Assembly: GCA_032027085.1 (NCBI GenBank)
Contig: JAVSMS010000001.1
Location: 4,904,361 to 4,968,360 of the forward strand
From: Pseudorhodoplanes sp.
GTDB lineage: Bacteria; Pseudomonadota; Alphaproteobacteria; Rhizobiales; Xanthobacteraceae
Direction of reading: 5' to 3'
Length of the DNA: 64,000 nt
Each line of letters starts with the position of its first letter. The first letter of the stretch is position 1. This document shows positions 36,064-44,192 of this stretch, one piece after another. The position numbers and the translations under genes were made by a program. The notes under the pieces are model-generated. The model was not told where the DNA came from, did no database searches, and was given only the letters and a program-made list of their open reading frames with translations.

Positions 36064-36115
36064 TTGACAGCCACGCGTCAGGCAGGATCGGGCCTGATGG
36101 ATGGGCGGCTGTCAA
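36064..36115. terminator. Bidirectional hairpin between convergent genes
   Basis: TTGACAGCC (36064-36072) is inverted at 36107-36115 (GGCTGTCAA), enclosing a smaller hairpin (TCAGGC, 36078-36083, with GCCTGA at 36092-36097). It lies in the 154-bp region between the convergent GlcD-like and MetE-like genes. No strong T-run is visible on either side, so terminator assignment is tentative. Confidence 0.45.
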
Positions 36116-36168
36116 AGGCGATAGCGGCTCGGAACAGAGACGGCTTCCTTCTGCAACGCATATGCGTC

Positions 36169-37200
36169 TCACGCCGGCATTGCCGTCTCCGGCTTGCGGC
36201 CTTCGTAAAGCTCCCGTCCCGCGACCAGAGCTTGAATTTTTCCATCGGCGATGCCGCGCTTCAGCATCCAGAAGCCGCAATCAGGGTGGATATACTTGAC
36301 CCGCCCCGAGCCCAAAATATTTTCGGCGCGCTCGATCGACTTTGCAATCTGGTCAGCCGTTTCGATCTCAGTCGATTTGATGTCGACAACGCCGAGGCCA
36401 AGGCCGATCTCAGGACGCAGCCCGCGGAAGGCCGCCAGTTCCTCTGCGGGACGATGCGCATTTTCCATGACGATATGATCGACATGCAGAGCGTTCAGAT
36501 AGTCGATCAGTTTGCTCCATTTCCCCTTCTGGATCGATTGGCCGCCGTAATTCCCGAAGCAGAGATGCACCGCGGGAATGGTCTTGACCGCATCCAGCAC
36601 GCGATTCATCGCGGCGGCCGCCCACGTCCATTCGTCCGGGCTGCCGGGGAGATTCGCTTCATCGATCTGCACAACATCAGCGTCGAGATAGCGAACTTGT
36701 TCCGCCAGCGCGTCCGCGATGGCCATCGCGAGGTCCGGCAGGTTCTTATAATGCAGATCGAGGAGCGTCTTTGCCAGCATGTGCGGACCGGTCAGGGTAA
36801 ACTTGAACGGTTTCGTGGCGAGCGCCTTCGCACGCGCGCAGGCTTGCGGCAGATCGAGTGTGCCCGAACCGATCGGGCCATGCACGACGCCGGGCGGACG
36901 CGTGCGAAATTTCATCGACTTCTGCCCGCGATAGCTGACCAATTCGCTGAACGTCACGTCCGAACGAATACCCGACATCGGTTTGATGAAATATTCAATC
37001 ATGCCGTTTGTTTCAGGATGATTGACGTCAAAACGCGACAGCTCGCCGTCGCACACCACGTCAATGCCCGAGTGCTCCTGCGTGTGGATCACGACACGCG
37101 TGGCATCGGCCAGCGCCTGTTCGGACGGCAGAGCCAACAACCAGTCCGGCACAGGATAGGAGCCAACGACGGTTGTTTTGATGAGGGGTTGCTGTGGCAT
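36169..37200 (-). CDS. Cobalamin-independent methionine-synthase-like protein (core-MetE)
   Basis: A 343-residue single-domain homologue of the catalytic C-terminal half of MetE. The start ATG (MPQQPLIKTTVVG) has GGAGA a few bases upstream. Zn ligands are suggested by HLCFGNYGG (His/Cys), E in VMENAHRP and HPDCGFW. No N-terminal MetE domain is present, so this is a core-MetE or a related methyl/CoM-transferase rather than normal methionine synthase. A TetR-like operator lies upstream of it and of the divergent SDR (37263-37276). Confidence 0.82.
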   Translation of the reverse strand: MPQQPLIKTTVVGSYPVPDWLLALPSEQALADATRVVIHTQEHSGIDVVCDGELSRFDVNHPETNGMIEYFIKPMSGIRSDVTFSELVSYRGQKSMKFRTRPPGVVHGPIGSGTLDLPQACARAKALATKPFKFTLTGPHMLAKTLLDLHYKNLPDLAMAIADALAEQVRYLDADVVQIDEANLPGSPDEWTWAAAAMNRVLDAVKTIPAVHLCFGNYGGQSIQKGKWSKLIDYLNALHVDHIVMENAHRPAEELAAFRGLRPEIGLGLGVVDIKSTEIETADQIAKSIERAENILGSGRVKYIHPDCGFWMLKRGIADGKIQALVAGRELYEGRKPETAMPA

Positions 37201-37262
37201 CACATTCTCCAAGGGCGCCAACCATGGCATTCCAACGAATAGACAGGCGAGGTCTTCGCTGG

Positions 37263-37276
37263 TATCCAACTGGTTA
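37263..37276. promoter_or_regulatory. TetR-like operator candidate (TATCC-N4-GGTTA)
   Basis: TATCC-AACT-GGTTA between the MetE-like and SDR genes. It matches the TAACC-N4-GGTTA layout of the sites at 39535-39550 and 40283-40298 with one mismatch in the left half. Confidence 0.45.
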
Positions 37277-37318
37277 ACTTTTTAACACCTGGAATCGGCC
37301 CTTGCCAGAAGAAATGCC

Positions 37319-38353
37319 ATGACTCAATCCGCGCTGCCTGAACGGTTTCACGATGTCGAGCATCTCGAAGAGGTTATGACAGCTCCCTCGCAGCAGCTCG
37401 CCGCAGAGCTTGGGAATATCCCAGGAGATATCATCATTCTGGGAGTGGGCGGAAAGATTGGCCCGACACTCGCCCGTCTCGCGAAGCGTGCCGCACCGAA
37501 GAAGCGCGTGGTCGGAGTCGCACGCTTCAGCGAGAAGGGATTGCGCGAGAAGCTCTCGCGCTGGGGCATCGAATGTATCGAGGCCGATCTGCTTGATCGC
37601 GGGCAGGTCGAAAGGCTGCCCAAGCTGCCCAACGTCATTTTCATGGCCGGCATGAAGTTCGGTGCGTCCGGCCAGGAGGATTTGACATGGGCGATGAACG
37701 CCCATGTTCCGGCGATCGTCGCCGAAGCCTTTGCCGGATCGTGCATTGTCGCCTATTCGACGGGATGCGTTTACCCCTATGTCAACGTGCTGCATGGCGG
37801 CGCGACCGAGGCGACCCCGGCTACGCCGCCACCGGGCGCCTATGCGAATTCCTGCGCCGCCCGCGAAATGATGTTCCAGTATTTCTCGCGGACAACAAAT
37901 ACGCCAGGACGCATCATTCGCCTCAATTACGCGATCGACATGCGCTACGGTGTTTTGTTTGACGTCGCCTCGCGTGTGCTCGCGAAGAAGCCGCTCGATC
38001 TCGCCATGGGCCACGTCAATGTCATCTGGCAGGGCGACGCCAACAGCATGGTGCTGCGGGCGCTGGGACATTGCACAACACCATCCAGCCCCCTCAATGT
38101 GAGCGGGCCGGAAACGATCAGTGTACGCTGGCTGGCGGAAACCTTCGGGCGGAAATTCGGATCTGCACCTGTCCTGACCGGCATCGAAGCACCGGACGCA
38201 TGGCTGGTGAATGCGTCGCGCGCATTCGAACTGTTCGGCTATCCGTCAGTGCCTCTTTCCAGACTGATCGACTGGACGGCCGACTGGGTTTCGCGCGAAA
38301 TGCCGAGCCTCGGCAAAGACACCAAATTCGACCGTCGCGATGGCGCTTTCTGA
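37319..38353 (+). CDS. SDR-like protein with catalytic Lys replaced by Cys (copy 1)
   Basis: A 344-residue NAD-dependent epimerase/dehydratase-family protein. The Rossmann motif is GVGGKIG (42-48). The usual YxxxK motif is Tyr175-Ala-Asn-Ser-Cys179, so the catalytic Lys is Cys. The protein is similar along its length to the gene at 43.0-44.1 kb, including MRYGVL and WTADW segments. It is 118 bp from the divergent MetE-like gene with an operator between. A redox or epimerase function with this substitution is unclear; it could be a structural, ligand-binding or altered-chemistry enzyme. Confidence 0.82.
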   Translation: MTQSALPERFHDVEHLEEVMTAPSQQLAAELGNIPGDIIILGVGGKIGPTLARLAKRAAPKKRVVGVARFSEKGLREKLSRWGIECIEADLLDRGQVERLPKLPNVIFMAGMKFGASGQEDLTWAMNAHVPAIVAEAFAGSCIVAYSTGCVYPYVNVLHGGATEATPATPPPGAYANSCAAREMMFQYFSRTTNTPGRIIRLNYAIDMRYGVLFDVASRVLAKKPLDLAMGHVNVIWQGDANSMVLRALGHCTTPSSPLNVSGPETISVRWLAETFGRKFGSAPVLTGIEAPDAWLVNASRAFELFGYPSVPLSRLIDWTADWVSREMPSLGKDTKFDRRDGAF

Positions 38354-38407
38354 CGCCGCATTGGAGCGTATTTTCTCGAACGCCGCCGGCCCCGAATTCG
38401 GAGAGAA

Positions 38408-38433
38408 AGGCCGACCGCGGTTGCGGCCGGCCT
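38408..38433. terminator. Hairpin between convergent SDR and binding-protein genes
   Basis: An 11-bp stem with one mismatch (AGGCCGACCGC with GCGGCCGGCCT) and a GGTT loop. On the leftward strand it is followed by a T/C-rich run (TTTCTCTCC), so it fits as a terminator for the leftward binding-protein gene. Confidence 0.55.
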
Positions 38434-38452
38434 CAGCTTCACGTAGCAGACG

Positions 38453-39472
38453 TCAATTTAGCTTCGGCGGATTGATCGCCGGCATCTTGACAGACTTGTC
38501 GAGAAACTCGTTGGTGTAGGCCGACTTCACGTCATAGGCCTTTTCCATCTTGAGATATTCATCGACAAGCTTGTAGTCGGATGCCATGCGCTTGTCGTCG
38601 TGCCAGCCGAGCGCGACATTGCGCGACGTTTCATCACTCATCAGCACCGTCACCAGGTGCCAGTTTGTCAGCTCGTTATCATAAAGCAGCGCACCATTGG
38701 CCTCGACCAGCGCCTTGATGCAAGGCTCCGGCGTCTTGACGCAATCCGCAAAAGCTTTCTGCGTAATCTTGACGAACTTGTCGACGGTCGCCTTGTTGCC
38801 CTTCAGCCAGGCTCCATTGGCGATGATCGAGTTGCCATAGGGATTCACGCCGGCGTCTTTCCAGGCCAAAAAGCCCATGTCATTGCCAAGCTCGCGCGTG
38901 AAGACATGATGCAGATTGTAGAAGGACGTCGTGGCGTCGACGGTCTTCGCCTTTAGGGCGCCAAGTTTGGCGTTGGCATCGATATTTACCCAGGTTACCG
39001 ATTTGGGATCGATCCCATTGGCCTTTGCAAGTGCCGGCCACATGGTGCGAGCGCCGTCGCCGGCCGGATTGCCGATCTTCTTGCCGGCCAGATCCTTGAC
39101 GGATTTGATGCCGCTGCTCTTCAGCCAATAGAGGCCCTGCGGCGAATTGGCATAGACATTCATCACGCCGACAAGATCGGCCCCCTTGCCGCGAAACAGC
39201 AGCACGCCCGCCATATCGGACAGTCCGAGCTGCGACGATCCAGCGCCGACCTTTTGCGCCGACGCCGCTGATCCGCGCCCAGTCTCGATCTCGAGATCAA
39301 TGCCCGCCTTTTTATACAGGCCCATTTTCTGGGCGTAGTAGTAAGGTGCGTGATCTCCGCCAGCGACCCAGTTGAGCGTAAAGGTCACCTTTTGATTCTG
39401 GGCTGCGGCGGGCATAGCGCCAAGAGAAACCGCTGCCAGGGCTGCAAGCCCGGATTTCCAGACGATATTCAT
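38453..39472 (-). CDS. NMT1/NitT-TauT-type periplasmic binding protein
   Basis: A 339-residue exported binding protein with a signal peptide (1-24, ending AAA). It has the NMT1/ThiY-like start FTLNWVAGGDHAPYYYAQKMGLYKKAGIDLEI-type architecture and KIGNPAGDGARTMWPALAKANG. It is transcribed away from tetR1, with a TetR-type operator between. The permease and ATPase for it lie on the far side of tetR1 and the DapA-like gene on the other strand. Such transporters bring in taurine, nitrate, thiamine precursors or aromatic acids; the substrate is not clear. Confidence 0.9.
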   Translation of the reverse strand: MNIVWKSGLAALAAVSLGAMPAAAQNQKVTFTLNWVAGGDHAPYYYAQKMGLYKKAGIDLEIETGRGSAASAQKVGAGSSQLGLSDMAGVLLFRGKGADLVGVMNVYANSPQGLYWLKSSGIKSVKDLAGKKIGNPAGDGARTMWPALAKANGIDPKSVTWVNIDANAKLGALKAKTVDATTSFYNLHHVFTRELGNDMGFLAWKDAGVNPYGNSIIANGAWLKGNKATVDKFVKITQKAFADCVKTPEPCIKALVEANGALLYDNELTNWHLVTVLMSDETSRNVALGWHDDKRMASDYKLVDEYLKMEKAYDVKSAYTNEFLDKSVKMPAINPPKLN

Positions 39473-39534
39473 CCTCTTCCTCCCTTAAGAACCACACCGG
39501 CCAGGAGCAGCCGGCTGACTCGCTCTTGCGTCTT

Positions 39535-39550
39535 TTAACCGTGCGGTTAA
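39535..39550. promoter_or_regulatory. TetR-like operator, perfect palindrome
   Basis: TTAACCG-TG-CGGTTAA is a perfect 16-bp palindrome between the binding-protein gene and tetR1. It can control both divergent promoters. A TAGAAT -10 candidate lies at 39564-39569 on the tetR1 side. Confidence 0.7.
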
Positions 39551-39613
39551 CTTGCCAAAACGATAGAATTGCGTCTGATAGCTGTCAATCGTCGCGTTTT
39601 TGCATCCCCCGCA

Positions 39614-40258
39614 ATGGCCAAATCCTCCACCCGTTCACGCCTCCCGACCCGAGACGCAATCCTCGCCGCCGCACAGTACGAATTTGCGGCAAAGGGGCTG
39701 TCCGGCGCACGGGTCAATGCCATTTCGAGCCGTGCGCGCGCCAACAAGCGCCTGATTTACTACTACTTTGGGAGCAAGGAGGGGCTTTATCTGGCTGTGC
39801 TCGAACGAGTGTATGAAGGACTGCGCGGCGCGGAACGCAAGCTTAACCTTGATCACCTCGAGCCCGAAACCGCGATCCGCAGACTGATCGAATTCAATTT
39901 CGACTATTGTCGCAGACATCCCGAACTTATCAGCCTGATCAACAACGAGAACCTGCACCAGGCCAAGCATCTACGGAAATCCGCCAAAGTGCGTGACCTG
40001 CACAGCCCGTTCGTGCGGATGATCGATGAGATCCTCAAACGGGGCGTCGCCAAGGGCGTATTTCGGCCGGGGCTGGATCCGGTGGACGTCTATATCACCA
40101 TCGCGGCCATCGGTTTTTTCTATCTATCCAACAATTGGACCCTGTCGGCGATTTTTGCGCGCGATCTCAGCGCCCGTAACGCCATTGAACGGCGGAAGAA
40201 GCACAACATCGATATGATGCTGCATGCCTTGCGGGCAAAAGCCCCGCGCGCGCGTTGA
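39614..40258 (+). CDS. TetR family regulator (copy 1)
   Basis: A 214-residue TetR protein started at the ATG of MAKSSTRSR; a TTG start 45 bp further upstream would overlap the proposed -10 and is rejected. HTH at about 20-65 (SGARVNAISSRARANKRLIYYYFGSKEG). The ligand domain is like that of the second TetR (45.6 kb). Three matching palindromes surround the unit, so it probably represses its own gene and the importer. Confidence 0.85.
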   Translation: MAKSSTRSRLPTRDAILAAAQYEFAAKGLSGARVNAISSRARANKRLIYYYFGSKEGLYLAVLERVYEGLRGAERKLNLDHLEPETAIRRLIEFNFDYCRRHPELISLINNENLHQAKHLRKSAKVRDLHSPFVRMIDEILKRGVAKGVFRPGLDPVDVYITIAAIGFFYLSNNWTLSAIFARDLSARNAIERRKKHNIDMMLHALRAKAPRAR

Positions 40259-40282
40259 CAGCGGCGTGCAAACGAGCAAAAT

Positions 40283-40298
40283 GTAACCGTCTGGTTAC
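40283..40298. promoter_or_regulatory. TetR-like operator (GTAACC-N4-GGTTAC)
   Basis: GTAACC-GTCT-GGTTAC, a 16-bp inverted repeat between tetR1 and the DapA-like gene, 16 bp before the latter's ATG. TTGACA lies at 40255-40260, so the site would overlap the start of transcription of dapA-permease-ATPase. Confidence 0.65.
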
Positions 40299-40314
40299 CG
40301 AGCGGGCATTCGAA

Positions 40315-41376
40315 ATGAGTTTACGGTTCAGCGATTGGCCCGCAGACGTGCGGCAAGCCCTGCGCGATGGCGCCGTCATTCCAGCGCACCCTCTGGCGCT
40401 CGATGCGAATCGGAAATTCGACACCAGGCGCCAGACCGCCCTGACCCGCTATTATATCGACGCCGGCGCCGGCGGGCTCGCCGTTGGCGTGCACACCACC
40501 CAGTTCGCGATTCGCGAGACCGGCCTGTACCGTCCCGTGTTGGAACTCGCCCAACAGACCGTCGCGTCGTGGTCGAAAAAGCCGCCGATCATGGTCGCCG
40601 GCCTGGCCGGCCGCACCGAACAGGCCTGCAACGAGGCCGATATTGCTGCAGGCCTGGGCTATCATGCCGGATTGCTCTCGCTTGCCGCGATGAAAGGCGC
40701 CAGCGAAGACGACCTGATTGGCCACTGCAGGGCGGCCGCAGAGCGCATCCCATTGATTGGGTTTTACCTGCAGCCAGCGGTGGGCGGCATCATTCTATCC
40801 AGCTCGTTTTGGCGGCGCTTTGCGGAAATCGAGAATGTCGTCGCGATCAAGATGGCGCCATTTAACCGTTATCGCACGCTCGACGTCATTCGCGGGGTTG
40901 TCGAAGCAAGAGCGGAAGACAGGATCACGCTCTATACGGGTAACGATGATCACATTGTCCTTGACCTGCTGGCGCCCTTTCCGGTTGTGCGCGGCGGACA
41001 AACAGTCACCGTTCGGATCAAGGGCGGACTGCTCGGCCATTGGAGCGTGTGGGTGAAGAAGGCGGTCGAACTCCTGTCCAGAATTCATGCGGCCACAGTC
41101 ACCCCAAATATTCCGGCCGAATTGCTTGCGCTCGACGCCCAGGTCACCGACTGCAATTCGGCAATCTTCGATGTCGCCAACAATTTCCACGGTGTGATTG
41201 CCGGCTGTCACGAAATCCTCCGCCGCCAGGGCCTGCTGGAGGGCATCTGGTGTCTCGACCCCAAAGAAACCTTGGGGCCCGGCCAAAGCGCGGAAATCGA
41301 CCGGATCTATGCGGCCTATCCGCATCTGAATGATGACGATTTCGTGCGGGCCAATCTCGACCGGTGGCTGTCATGA
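40315..41376 (+). CDS. DapA/NAL-family aldolase-like protein
   Basis: A 353-residue member of the dihydrodipicolinate synthase superfamily, started at the ATG of MSLRFSDWP. The Schiff-base Lys is in VVAIKMAPF, and the GFYLQP stretch fits the active-site Tyr region. Fold is a TIM barrel. Substrate is not clear: the family includes lyases of 2-keto-3-deoxy acids, sialic acid and aromatic aldolases. It lies directly downstream of a TetR operator and upstream of the transport genes. Confidence 0.82.
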   Translation: MSLRFSDWPADVRQALRDGAVIPAHPLALDANRKFDTRRQTALTRYYIDAGAGGLAVGVHTTQFAIRETGLYRPVLELAQQTVASWSKKPPIMVAGLAGRTEQACNEADIAAGLGYHAGLLSLAAMKGASEDDLIGHCRAAAERIPLIGFYLQPAVGGIILSSSFWRRFAEIENVVAIKMAPFNRYRTLDVIRGVVEARAEDRITLYTGNDDHIVLDLLAPFPVVRGGQTVTVRIKGGLLGHWSVWVKKAVELLSRIHAATVTPNIPAELLALDAQVTDCNSAIFDVANNFHGVIAGCHEILRRQGLLEGIWCLDPKETLGPGQSAEIDRIYAAYPHLNDDDFVRANLDRWLS

Positions 41377-41467
41377 CCCGCAAAGGCGCGACCTTATACA
41401 ATCTGGCCTCGCTTTTGATCCTGTCGTACCTTCGCCGGCGCATCCTGTCGCGATAGTGGGGGGTCCG

Positions 41468-42232
41468 GTGGACAGCACGCGCAACTCCGTTCAGCGTTAC
41501 TCGATCGCGGTCCTGAGCCATCTCATGCTGATCGTGGCGTGGCACTTCTTTGTCGTGCTCGGCAATGTGCCGAAATTCGTGATGCCCTCGCCCTACGCCA
41601 CCCTGCAGGCCTTGCTGGTTCCTAACTATCGTTGGATGGAGAACATTACCGTCACCAGCATCGAGATTTTCGGCGGCTATCTTTTGGCTGTGGTTGGAGG
41701 GATCGGCATTGCCTTGCTGTTTTCCTGGTTCCGCACGCTTGAAATGATCGTGATGCCGCTGCTTGTCAGCCTTAACATGATCCCGAAGGTTGCACTCGGA
41801 CCGCTCATCCTGGTTTGGTTCAGTTACGGTATCGGCCCCAATATCGCGATGGCTTTCGCGATCTGCTTCTTCCCGATAGTTCTGACCACAGCGCGCGGTT
41901 TGCGAGAAGTCGAACCTGACCTGCTCGATCTGGTCCGTTCCGTGAAAGGCTCGCGCTGGCAATTGTTCACCAAGATCCAGTTGCCGGGTGCACTTCCCTA
42001 CATTTTCTCCGGCATGAAGGTGGCCGCGATCCTTGCGGTCGCGGGCGCCATCGTCGGCGAGTTTCTCGGTTCGGACCGTGGTCTCGGTTATCTCATGCTG
42101 CAGGTGCAGGTGACGCTCGATACCGCCGCCATGTTCATGGCCGTCATCCTGATCACGCTCATTGGAATGGTGCTTTATGGCGTTGTGCTCGGCCTTGAAA
42201 GATTGCTGGTCGTGCGGGATGCACGAATTTAG
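41468..42232 (+). CDS. NitT/TauT-type ABC transporter permease
   Basis: A 254-residue permease. The start is a GTG (MDSTRNSVQ) preceded by a G-run; an earlier GTG 12 bp upstream is possible. The membrane domain has the BPD_transp_1 EAA-type loop (DLVRSVKGSRWQLFTKIQLPGALPYIFSGMK). About six helices. It works with the ATPase that follows 8 bp later. Confidence 0.87.
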   Translation: MDSTRNSVQRYSIAVLSHLMLIVAWHFFVVLGNVPKFVMPSPYATLQALLVPNYRWMENITVTSIEIFGGYLLAVVGGIGIALLFSWFRTLEMIVMPLLVSLNMIPKVALGPLILVWFSYGIGPNIAMAFAICFFPIVLTTARGLREVEPDLLDLVRSVKGSRWQLFTKIQLPGALPYIFSGMKVAAILAVAGAIVGEFLGSDRGLGYLMLQVQVTLDTAAMFMAVILITLIGMVLYGVVLGLERLLVVRDARI

Positions 42233-42240
42233 GGGCCGGC

Positions 42241-43005
42241 ATGACTGAACCCTTCATCCGGCTTGTCGGCGTCCAGAAAACTTATCGGGCGCGCGGCACC
42301 GAATTTCCTGCGGTCTCGGAAGCGACCTTCGATGTCGAGCAGGGGGAACTTGTGTCTCTTGTCGGCCCGTCCGGATGCGGCAAGACCACGTTGCTGAAGA
42401 TCATCGCCGGTCTGCATTCGCACGACGCAGGTGAGGTGAAGATCGGCACCAAGAGCCAACCCTTCGACGCCTCACGCGACGTCGGCATGGTGTTCCAGCA
42501 GCCGCTTCTGCTCAAATGGCGTCGCATTATCGACAACGTCATGCTTCCGGCCGAGATTCTCGGCCTGCCGCTCGCCGCCAGCCGCGAGCGAGCCCGCGAT
42601 CTCCTGAAGCTCGTCGGCCTCACAGGCTCCGAAGACAAGTATCCCTATGAATTGTCGGGCGGCATGCAGCAGCGCGCATCAATCGCCCGCGCGCTGGTGC
42701 ACGATCCCAAGCTCATCCTGATGGACGAACCGTTCGGCGCACTCGACGCGCTGACCCGCGAGAAGATGAACTTGGAATTGCTGCGGATCTGGCAGGAATC
42801 CGGCAAGACCATCCTGTTCGTGACCCACGGCATCACTGAGGCCGTATTCCTCGGCACGCGTGTCATCGTATTGACCGCCGGTCCAGCGCGCATGGCCGAC
42901 AATTTCCGTGTCGAGCTGCCGCATCCGCGCACGCTGGACATGAAAACTCACGAGAAGTTCGGCGACTATACCCGTCGAATCTACGGCCTGCTTGGCATGC
43001 ACTGA
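42241..43005 (+). CDS. NitT/TauT-type ABC transporter ATPase
   Basis: A 254-residue ATPase, Walker A GPSGCGKTT, signature ELSGGMQQRASIARAL, Walker B LILMDEPFGALD, H-loop FVTHGITEAV. This is the SsuB/TauB class. It powers the permease at 41.5 kb with the binding protein at 38.5-39.5 kb. Confidence 0.92.
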   Translation: MTEPFIRLVGVQKTYRARGTEFPAVSEATFDVEQGELVSLVGPSGCGKTTLLKIIAGLHSHDAGEVKIGTKSQPFDASRDVGMVFQQPLLLKWRRIIDNVMLPAEILGLPLAASRERARDLLKLVGLTGSEDKYPYELSGGMQQRASIARALVHDPKLILMDEPFGALDALTREKMNLELLRIWQESGKTILFVTHGITEAVFLGTRVIVLTAGPARMADNFRVELPHPRTLDMKTHEKFGDYTRRIYGLLGMH

Positions 43006-43038
43006 AGGCCGGCCGCAGCAACGACTGCCGCCGCGCGA

Positions 43039-44136
43039 TCAATAGGTGCCGGTTCGCACTTCAAAATGCGTGGCCTTGCCGAAGCTGCCCATATCCCGCG
43101 CCAGCCAGTCGGCCGTCCAATCAACCATGATGCCAACCGGAATTTGTGGGTAGCCAAACAGGCTTTCGGCGAGGCTTGTGTCGGCAATCCAGGCCGTCGG
43201 CGCCTCCTCCCCAATCAAGACTGGAGCCTTGCCGAAGCGACGACCGAAGGCGAGCGCCAGTGCGCGGATGCTCAGCGTCTCGGGACCGGTGATATTGAAC
43301 GGAGCGCAGGGGACCTCCCCATAGCGTAGCGTTCGCAAGGACTGGCTGCACGCCTCACCTTGCCATATCACGTTAACATGTCCCATCGACAGATCGATCG
43401 GCCCACCGCGCAGCACTTTCGATCCGATATCGTGCAACACGCCATAACGCATGTCGATCGCGTAGCTCAACCGGATGATCGAGCCGGGAGTCTGATGCTG
43501 CAAAGAAAAGTGGCGGAACATGCGTTCGCGGCCGACGCATGACATCGCATATTCACCGGGCGGTCCGAGTTCGTCGGATTCCCGCGCCCCACCATGAAGA
43601 ACCGGAACGAATGGATAGACGCAGATCGTCGAATACACAACGAAACGGCTGGTCGAGAAATAATCGGCGACGAGCCCCGGAACATAGGCATTCATTGCCC
43701 AGGTCAGGTCTTCGCTGCCTGTCGAACCGAATTTTCGCCCGGCCATGAAGACGATGTTTTTTACCTTGGGCAGCTTGGCGATGTCCTCACGCTTGAGCAG
43801 GTCGACGCTCATCGTCTCCACGCCGTGCTGCTCCAAGTAAGATTTAACTGCCTTGTCGCTGAAACGCGCGACGCCGATCACACGACGATCCGGCACGGCC
43901 CGCTTGGCCATGCGTGCAAGCGTCGGCCCCATCTTACCCGCCACCCCGATAACCATGATGTCGCCGTCGACGGGCTGAAGATCCTTGATCAGAGCGTCGG
44001 ACGGACGCGACATGAACTCGTCTAGCATTTCGGCGCTCTCGAAACGAGCCGGCAGGCCGTCTATCCTCGCTGATGAAACCGGTGCGTCGGACGAGCCCGG
44101 TGCGGACTTCAGCAATGTCGGCTCATCGGCGTTCAT
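43039..44136 (-). CDS. SDR-like protein with catalytic Lys replaced by Cys (copy 2)
   Basis: A 365-residue paralogue of the SDR at 37.3 kb, with a longer N-terminal part. The start is ATG MNADEPTLL with GGAG ahead; earlier in-frame ATGs exist. The nucleotide-binding loop is GVAGKMG (64-70). The motif that would be YxxxK is Tyr196-Ala-Met-Ser-Cys200, again Cys for Lys, so the change is conserved in both copies and not an error. It is convergent with the ABC ATPase gene and faces the iron-alcohol dehydrogenase side. Confidence 0.82.
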   Translation of the reverse strand: MNADEPTLLKSAPGSSDAPVSSARIDGLPARFESAEMLDEFMSRPSDALIKDLQPVDGDIMVIGVAGKMGPTLARMAKRAVPDRRVIGVARFSDKAVKSYLEQHGVETMSVDLLKREDIAKLPKVKNIVFMAGRKFGSTGSEDLTWAMNAYVPGLVADYFSTSRFVVYSTICVYPFVPVLHGGARESDELGPPGEYAMSCVGRERMFRHFSLQHQTPGSIIRLSYAIDMRYGVLHDIGSKVLRGGPIDLSMGHVNVIWQGEACSQSLRTLRYGEVPCAPFNITGPETLSIRALALAFGRRFGKAPVLIGEEAPTAWIADTSLAESLFGYPQIPVGIMVDWTADWLARDMGSFGKATHFEVRTGTY

Positions 44137-44146
44137 GTTGTCATTC

Positions 44147-44161
44147 TCCAACATTATTGGA
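44147..44161. promoter_or_regulatory. Inverted repeat TCCAA-N5-TTGGA
   Basis: A 15-bp inverted repeat just upstream of the second SDR start. It differs from the TetR site by spacer and half-site and may be an operator for another regulator. Confidence 0.35.
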
Positions 44162-44192
44162 ACCACTCGATCGCGCGATGCTCGAAAGAGCA

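Noticed and set aside
44147..44161. Third TetR-class site
   Set aside because: TCCAA-N5-TTGGA differs from both TetR site types in half-site and spacer, so it is listed only as an inverted repeat.
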